Source of the DNA: CAZIBG01 sp964536985
GTDB taxonomy: Bacteria; Patescibacteriota; Saccharimonadia; Saccharimonadales; AWTP1-31
NCBI GenBank assembly: GCA_964536985.1
Contig: CAZIBG010000015.1
Span: forward strand, 1 to 25,192
Direction: 5' to 3'
DNA length: 25,192 nucleotides
The notes beneath the pieces are model-generated. The model was not told where the DNA came from, made no database searches, and saw only the letters and a program-made list of their open reading frames with translations. Each line of letters opens with the position of its first letter. The stretch's first letter is position 1. Positions 21,817-25,192 of the stretch are shown piece by piece. Both the position numbers and the translations under genes were made by a program.

Positions 21817-22613
21817 GCCCGTTCGGCGGAGCGAATAACGTTTTCAAACAAAGCACAGACAGTTAGCGGGCCCACACCCCCAAGTTTAGGAGTGATGGTA
21901 ATCTTAGGAAGTTCGCGGACATCAGCGGCTACATCGCCGATTAGACCATTACTGTCGGTTGCTACACCAGCATCAACTACTACCGCTTCTGGTTTTACCA
22001 TGGCTGCGTTAATCAAGCCAGCTGAGCCTGTAGCACAAATTAAGATGTCAGCTTCTTGTGTTATTTCTGCTAAGTTAGCCGTTTCTTTATCTGTAACAAT
22101 GGCATCAATTCCTGACAACTTCCAAACTTTAGCGAGTGGCTTGCCAACCAATCGACCGTTACCGACAATTACAATATTCTTATTTTTAAGATCGACATTA
22201 TAGCCGGCTAGTAGCCAGTTAATGGCAATTGGAGTAGCGGGATCAAAGTTGGTTTTTTCCGCCAGGCCATCGACGTCCTTGCCCGCAGCAACGCTATTTA
22301 GCACCTCATCGGTCTGGCTCGGATCGGGCAGTGGAATCTGTACGATAATGCCATGAACCGTAGCATCGTCGTTTAGCTTGTTAATAGTTTCGATGGCATC
22401 TGATTGATCAATAGTGTGAACGTCCACCTCTATCCCCACGTCTTCGCCGTATGTCTGCTTAAGTTTCATGTAGCGATCCACGACGGGGTCGGGGTTAGTG
22501 CGAATAATCGCCAAGCGCGGAATAACATTAGCAGATTGCCGTAAAGCGCGGACTTGCTTGCCCTGCCGTTCTTTAATATATTCAGCTAGTTCTTGTCCAT
22601 TAAGACTTTTCAT
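21813..22613 (-). CDS. folD: Methylenetetrahydrofolate dehydrogenase/cyclohydrolase FolD
   Basis: 266 aa, slightly short of the usual ~280-290. FolD interconverts 5,10-methylene-THF, methenyl-THF and 10-formyl-THF with NADP. Motifs: YMKLK (Y48 and catalytic K52 of the YxxxK motif), GIIVQIPLP (Q92), KDVDGL (D113/D115), the dinucleotide loop GNGRLVGKPLA (151-161) and the closing GGVGPLTV. The common PCTP is PATP here, a mild variation. The ATG at 22613 has TATACT ending 6 nt upstream and no Shine-Dalgarno, so it may have its own leaderless promoter. It also lies 24 nt behind the CRP-family gene and could be read through from it. Confidence 0.95.
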   Translation of the reverse strand: MKSLNGQELAEYIKERQGKQVRALRQSANVIPRLAIIRTNPDPVVDRYMKLKQTYGEDVGIEVDVHTIDQSDAIETINKLNDDATVHGIIVQIPLPDPSQTDEVLNSVAAGKDVDGLAEKTNFDPATPIAINWLLAGYNVDLKNKNIVIVGNGRLVGKPLAKVWKLSGIDAIVTDKETANLAEITQEADILICATGSAGLINAAMVKPEAVVVDAGVATDSNGLIGDVAADVRELPKITITPKLGGVGPLTVCALFENVIRSAERA

Positions 22614-22619
22614 CTAGCT

Positions 22620-22625
22620 AGTATA
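22620..22625 (-). promoter_or_regulatory. folD: -10 box of folD (leaderless)
   Basis: On the minus strand, TATACT ends exactly 6 nt before the ATG at 22613. No good -35 is seen at 16-18 nt. Confidence 0.5.
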
Positions 22626-22637
22626 GCAGATCTACCC

Positions 22638-23285
22638 CTATAAAAATGACTTGAGCTTTGTCTTATCAAGTAGCATAATCAATGATTTTTCTACTTTGAT
22701 CAGGCCTTGCCGTTCCAATACAGACATTTCTCGGCCGGTTGTTTCGCGCGAGGCGTTAATGGAACTGGCAATATCTTGCTGCCGAAGTGGCACATCTATT
22801 AACGTCCCTTCGGATTTTTTTACTCCAAAGCGAGTGGCACTACCCAACAAAAAAGAAACGAGCCTTTCGCGTACCGTTCGGTACTCAAGGCTCATAATAC
22901 GTTCACTATGGATTCGATACATCTCTATGGTCATGTCCAAGATTGGCGCCAAGGAATCGGGATGTCCATGAAGGTATTCCAGATATGCTTCGCGGGATAT
23001 GCGCCACACCGTAGTAGGCGACATCACTTGGTAGATGACACTACGCTCCTGCCCGGTAACCGCCCATATAAGCGGAAATATCTCGTGCTCCTTACGAATA
23101 ATTAGCAGGTTCTCTTCGCCATATTTAGTAATGTCATAGGCTTTGACCAACCCCGTCTCTATATAAAAAACCGCCGCTAGCTGTTCGCCAGGGCGGATAA
23201 TAAATTCACCTTTCTTGTAAGTTAGGCGCGAGCCCTTCTTGAAGGTGTCGATCAACGACTGAGTTTGTTCAGGTGATGCCAACAT
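22638..23285 (-). CDS. CRP/FNR-family transcriptional regulator
   Basis: 215 aa. N-terminal cyclic-nucleotide-binding-type beta-roll (~15-110: FIIRPGEQLAAVFYIETGLVK), a long dimer helix (~115-145) and a C-terminal winged helix with recognition region LRQQDIASSINASRETTGRE and the wing RQGLIKVEKSLIML. There are no FNR-type Cys clusters. Effector residues of true CRP are not clearly present, so the ligand is unknown. Its promoter faces the oxygenase-like gene at 23376 across 90 nt, so it may control that gene and itself. The start is ATG 23285, with CATAAT ending 6 nt upstream. Confidence 0.93.
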   Translation of the reverse strand: MLASPEQTQSLIDTFKKGSRLTYKKGEFIIRPGEQLAAVFYIETGLVKAYDITKYGEENLLIIRKEHEIFPLIWAVTGQERSVIYQVMSPTTVWRISREAYLEYLHGHPDSLAPILDMTIEMYRIHSERIMSLEYRTVRERLVSFLLGSATRFGVKKSEGTLIDVPLRQQDIASSINASRETTGREMSVLERQGLIKVEKSLIMLLDKTKLKSFL

Positions 23286-23291
23286 GACCTT

Positions 23292-23319
23292 ATTATGACA
23301 GAATTTTTAACCTTGTCCA
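23292..23319 (-). promoter_or_regulatory. Promoter of CRP/FNR gene (leaderless)
   Basis: On the minus strand, TGGACA (23314-23319), a 16-nt spacer and CATAAT (23292-23297), then 6 nt to the ATG. Confidence 0.6.
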
Positions 23320-23340
23320 TATATCCTAAAGTGTTATTGC

Positions 23341-23369
23341 TTGTGAAACAGGGGTGGTTACGGTATGCT
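23341..23369 (+). promoter_or_regulatory. Promoter of oxygenase-like gene (leaderless)
   Basis: TTGTGA (23341-23346), a 17-nt spacer and TATGCT (23364-23369), then 6 nt to the ATG at 23376. This decides the start codon of that gene. Confidence 0.65.
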
Positions 23370-23375
23370 CACCCC

Positions 23376-24197
23376 ATGGCAGCCACATGGACACCCGAAG
23401 TCTCAACCTTCCGCGCACGCCTCCCTGATAGCAGTGAAATGCACTATTCTACCCCATCGAGTAATGTTGGTACTTTGTCTGATGATGTACTAGAACAAGT
23501 CGAACGACTCAATGAACGGTACGAAGCACTTTCTGACCCGGCCTTCTCTTTTGCCGCTGGCGTTGGCATAGACGGAAGAAGCTATGTCGGAGAACTACCC
23601 GTCACTCCTCCGAGCGGAATTGGTAAAGCTAACCAGATCATGTATCCCTTGTTGAGAGCATACGCTCATTTTATCCATACCAACCCAGATTTGCTTAAAG
23701 GTGCAGGGACAACGCGTCTCAGAGCAATGGGATTCGGTCCTGAAGCGGGTAAAGCCGACACCTGGCATTGTGACCAGCTTGAATATATCACCCCAACGGA
23801 CCCCACGTTACAACACTGGTCACCGGCAAATGCCGGCCGACTTGTCACTGGAGTTGATGGCAGGTTACGCCCCCGGGTACTTGCAAACATACGATTCGTA
23901 AACGGATTATTCTACATAAAGTCACCGCTAACGATCCCGCCATCGAAGGACATAAACGATTATGTTGATGGTCCACCACGCGGGACAAGCTGGGTGAGCA
24001 GAGAAAAAAGGAGTCTCATCGAGATTGGTGAGCCGGACTTTGAGCCACTTCCTGGTAGCGTCGGACAGTTCGATAATAATGCGGTTACCGACATTCCGAC
24101 AACAGGGCTCCATGCTCCAACCGCCATAACCGACGGTCTGCGTGTTGCTCTCCGATGTCATTACATACATCGTCCGCTCCTTCGTACAACTCGTTAA
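23376..24197 (+). CDS. Possible 2-oxoglutarate/Fe(II)-type oxygenase
   Basis: 273 aa from ATG 23376. An in-frame ATG at 23295 exists but would lie upstream of the promoter and add a poorly conserved-looking hydrophobic lead. TWHCDQLEY (H131, D133) and TTGLHAPTAITDGLRVALR (H246, then R256 or R260) give an HxD...H...R arrangement with ~115 residues between, as in jelly-roll Fe(II)/2-oxoglutarate oxygenases. The family itself is not recognised and the cofactor is inferred from these residues alone. No signal peptide is seen. It is divergent from the CRP/FNR gene, a likely regulator by position. Confidence 0.82.
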   Translation: MAATWTPEVSTFRARLPDSSEMHYSTPSSNVGTLSDDVLEQVERLNERYEALSDPAFSFAAGVGIDGRSYVGELPVTPPSGIGKANQIMYPLLRAYAHFIHTNPDLLKGAGTTRLRAMGFGPEAGKADTWHCDQLEYITPTDPTLQHWSPANAGRLVTGVDGRLRPRVLANIRFVNGLFYIKSPLTIPPSKDINDYVDGPPRGTSWVSREKRSLIEIGEPDFEPLPGSVGQFDNNAVTDIPTTGLHAPTAITDGLRVALRCHYIHRPLLRTTR

Positions 24198-24198
24198 T

Positions 24199-24228
24199 GT
24201 GAGGTATATCACACGTCTGACGTGAGGT
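24199..24228. repeat. Paired GTGAGGT repeats and short palindrome
   Basis: GTGAGGT occurs at 24199-24205 and 24222-24228, 23 bp apart. CACGT/ACGTG with a 3-nt centre (24212-24224) sits between and overlaps the second copy. It lies just after the oxygenase-like gene, ~65 bp before the PH-domain gene. Could be an operator; weak evidence. Confidence 0.3.
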
Positions 24229-24291
24229 TGTTGGCTGCGCCATAACCACCATAGATCTACACTATAGGTAGTTAAGCGGAGGTGCTCAGCA

Positions 24292-24918
24292 ATGATAGAT
24301 CCACAGGTTGTCCAAAAACAACTGCGCCGATTAGGTGCCGACCAAGCCTTTTGGGGCAAGCCAGAACTGGCCGAATTACCCAAAATAATGATCGAGGGAG
24401 AAATCATTGAACACGTTCGTCATGGTCACTACACCGGGGGCTTTGCAACACTTGTTGCCACCAACCACCGACTACTCCTGGTAGACAAGAAACCCTTCTT
24501 CCTGACAGTCGAAGACATTCGCTACGACATGATCGCCGAAGTGGATTACGGTCACCAAATCCTCGGCGCAACCATCCACGTACGCAGCTTTAGTAAAGAT
24601 CTCAAGTTCCAAAGCCTCGATCAAGCCAGCCTTAGGAGTATCACAGGGTTTATACAACACAAAGTTATGGAACTCCGTGGACAACAGACTGCAACCACTC
24701 CTCGACCAGGCATGGCGCAACGTCAAGCCATCCCAATGCAAATTTTCGAAACCGGAACCGAGCTTACCGATCAACAAGCCACCGGCCTACTGCCACTCAA
24801 CAAAGAATCTTGGGATAAGGTCAATCAAACTCATAGAGTTGCTAACCCCTATGCTCAAACACCGCTGATTACCCGCCGCCGAGTCGGTCGCTTCAGCTTC
24901 GCCAACGACAAATCGTAA
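24292..24918 (+). CDS. Bacterial PH-domain-like protein
   Basis: 208 aa. Residues ~30-130 look like a bacterial PH (YokE/bPH-type) domain: GEIIEHVRHGHYTGGFATLVATNHRLLLVDKK is the usual beta-hairpin run (the TNHRLLLVD turn is typical), followed by RYDMIAEVDYG and the final helix SLRSITGFIQHKVMEL. The remaining ~75 residues are Thr/Gln/Pro-rich and disordered in look, ending with a basic RRRVGRFSF. There is no signal peptide or membrane span. Such domains mediate protein or membrane contacts; the role here is unknown. GGAGGTG upstream is a good Shine-Dalgarno, in contrast to the leaderless neighbours. A hairpin at 24928-24968 can terminate it. Confidence 0.88.
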   Translation: MIDPQVVQKQLRRLGADQAFWGKPELAELPKIMIEGEIIEHVRHGHYTGGFATLVATNHRLLLVDKKPFFLTVEDIRYDMIAEVDYGHQILGATIHVRSFSKDLKFQSLDQASLRSITGFIQHKVMELRGQQTATTPRPGMAQRQAIPMQIFETGTELTDQQATGLLPLNKESWDKVNQTHRVANPYAQTPLITRRRVGRFSFANDKS

Positions 24919-24924
24919 ACTTCT

Positions 24925-24984
24925 CAACCAAATTCAAAACCCAGCTTGAGGCTGGGTTCAAAATTTGGTGCGGGTGGAGGGAAT
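24925..24984. repeat. 60-bp direct repeat, copy 1 (tRNA 3' end plus terminator)
   Basis: Identical to 25072-25131 (offset 147 bp). It contains the tRNA-Gly terminator hairpin and the last ~19 nt of the tRNA (CCA, 3' acceptor strand and part of the T arm), but no remaining tRNA body. Identity breaks within the T-loop, a classic integrase crossover region. Confidence 0.85.
24928..24968. terminator. Terminator hairpin, copy 1
   Basis: AACCCAGC/GCTGGGTT stem with a 5-nt loop, extended by imperfect outer arms CCAAATT/AATTTGG to an inverted repeat of 41 nt. It can end the plus-strand PH-domain gene and minus-strand transcripts coming from the tRNA side. Confidence 0.7.
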
Positions 24985-25071
24985 AAGGCCTTCGGCCTTG
25001 CGCCTGCGGGACATGCTCGATGCAAGCATCTGCGCGTGCCCCTTGTCTTCGAACCTGTTCGCCTCCCTGCC
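24985..25071. other. GC-rich palindromic spacer between the direct repeats
   Basis: 87 bp, more GC-rich than its surroundings. It contains the perfect hairpin AAGGCC-TTC-GGCCTT (24985-24999) and a second inverted repeat ATGCT/AGCAT around 25013-25029. No start-stop frame of its own is convincing. It may be a remnant or small palindromic repeat element inserted at a duplicated tRNA end. Confidence 0.55.
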
Positions 25072-25131
25072 CAACCAAATTCAAAACCCAGCTTGAGGCT
25101 GGGTTCAAAATTTGGTGCGGGTGGAGGGAAT
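25072..25131. repeat. 60-bp direct repeat, copy 2 (in intact tRNA-Gly)
   Basis: Second copy of the repeat at 24925-24984. It spans the tRNA terminator and the 3' part of the functional tRNA-Gly gene. Confidence 0.85.
25075..25115 (-). terminator. tRNA-Gly terminator hairpin (copy 2)
   Basis: Immediately downstream of the CCA end on the minus strand: AACCCAGC/GCTGGGTT stem followed by TTTTGAATTT. Confidence 0.75.
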
Positions 25132-25187
25132 CGAACCCTCGTCCTGAGTTTGGAAAACTCATATACTAGCCGTTGTACGACACCCGC
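25113..25187 (-). tRNA. tRNA-Gly (anticodon TCC)
   Basis: On the minus strand, acceptor strands GCGGGTG (25187-25181) and CACCCGC (25123-25117) pair over 7 bp. The anticodon stem TGAGT/ACTCA encloses TTTCCAA (anticodon TCC, reading GGA/GGG), and the T arm is GAGGG-TTCGATT-CCCTC. The discriminator is A, and CCA is encoded in the DNA. Total 75 nt including CCA. Confidence 0.95.
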
Positions 25188-25192
25188 GATAA

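Noticed and set aside
23295..23375. In-frame ATG 23295 as start of the oxygenase-like gene
   Set aside because: It precedes the -35/-10 pair at 23341-23369 and overlaps the CRP/FNR promoter; the added residues look unrelated to the protein.
24893..25162. 89-codon minus-strand frame across the tRNA/repeat region
   Set aside because: It is a translation of the tRNA-Gly T arm, its terminator and the direct repeats (GFDSLHPHQ-type artefact), not a gene.
1..25192. CRISPR array, IS element or rRNA
   Set aside because: No regularly spaced repeats, transposase frames or rRNA-like stretches were seen; the only direct repeats are the PKD-like units and the tRNA-end duplication.

Overview
The window looks like chromosome of a cell-wall-bearing, reduced-genome bacterium, most likely Candidatus Saccharibacteria (TM7, Patescibacteria/CPR). 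This is inferred from gene style and gene mix, not from a marker gene. The pointers are wall-anchored Thr/Pro-rich surface proteins, receiver-only regulators, a MurD-MurL pair, genes that overlap or nearly touch, and many promoters lying directly on start codons. TGA acts as an ordinary stop (murD ends in TGA), which argues against the recoded-TGA CPR lineages.

Layout. 1-1089: 3' part of a secreted protein with a DUF5648-like domain. 1154-5933 (minus): an Lnt-like lipoprotein N-acyltransferase, then a two-gene surface-protein operon (405-aa secreted protein and a 629-aa DUF11/PKD-like protein with a LIKTG sorting-type tail) behind a TTGACA-17-TAAAGT promoter. 6025-9402 (minus): a multi-membrane-span histidine kinase and a possible GNAT-fold acyltransferase with a terminator-like hairpin in its leader. 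9423-11867 (plus): two paralogous membrane proteins of an unrecognised family, with a 109-codon ORF between them that has a good Shine-Dalgarno but no ATG/GTG/TTG start. 11874-13231: three tandem receiver-only response regulators, each with its own promoter. 13279-15884: a MurD ligase overlapping a MurL-like epimerase, suggesting the L-Glu ligation then epimerisation route to D-Glu in peptidoglycan.

15879-19347 (minus): a tight five-gene operon encoding a 65-aa hydrophobic peptide, a PqqD-like/M50 intramembrane protease fusion, an ABC ATPase, a large permease and a small membrane protein. It resembles a peptide maturation and export system, but no modification enzyme is recognisable; it is the best candidate here for an undescribed system. 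19456-21816: a hypothetical protein divergent from a translationally coupled chorismate mutase, prephenate dehydrogenase and unknown-protein operon. 21813-24197: FolD and a CRP/FNR regulator (minus), divergent from a possible 2-oxoglutarate/Fe(II) oxygenase. 24292-25192: a PH-domain-like protein, then tRNA-Gly(TCC) on the minus strand, with its 3' end and terminator duplicated 147 bp away in an att-like arrangement.

Regulation. At least seven genes have a -10 box ending 6-8 nt before the start codon (most with a -35 box at 16-17 nt spacing), which predicts leaderless or nearly leaderless mRNAs. Operon-internal genes instead carry Shine-Dalgarno sequences or stop/start overlaps. No rRNA, IS element or CRISPR array was seen. 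With the 109-codon ORF counted, no gene-free stretch exceeds 300 bases.
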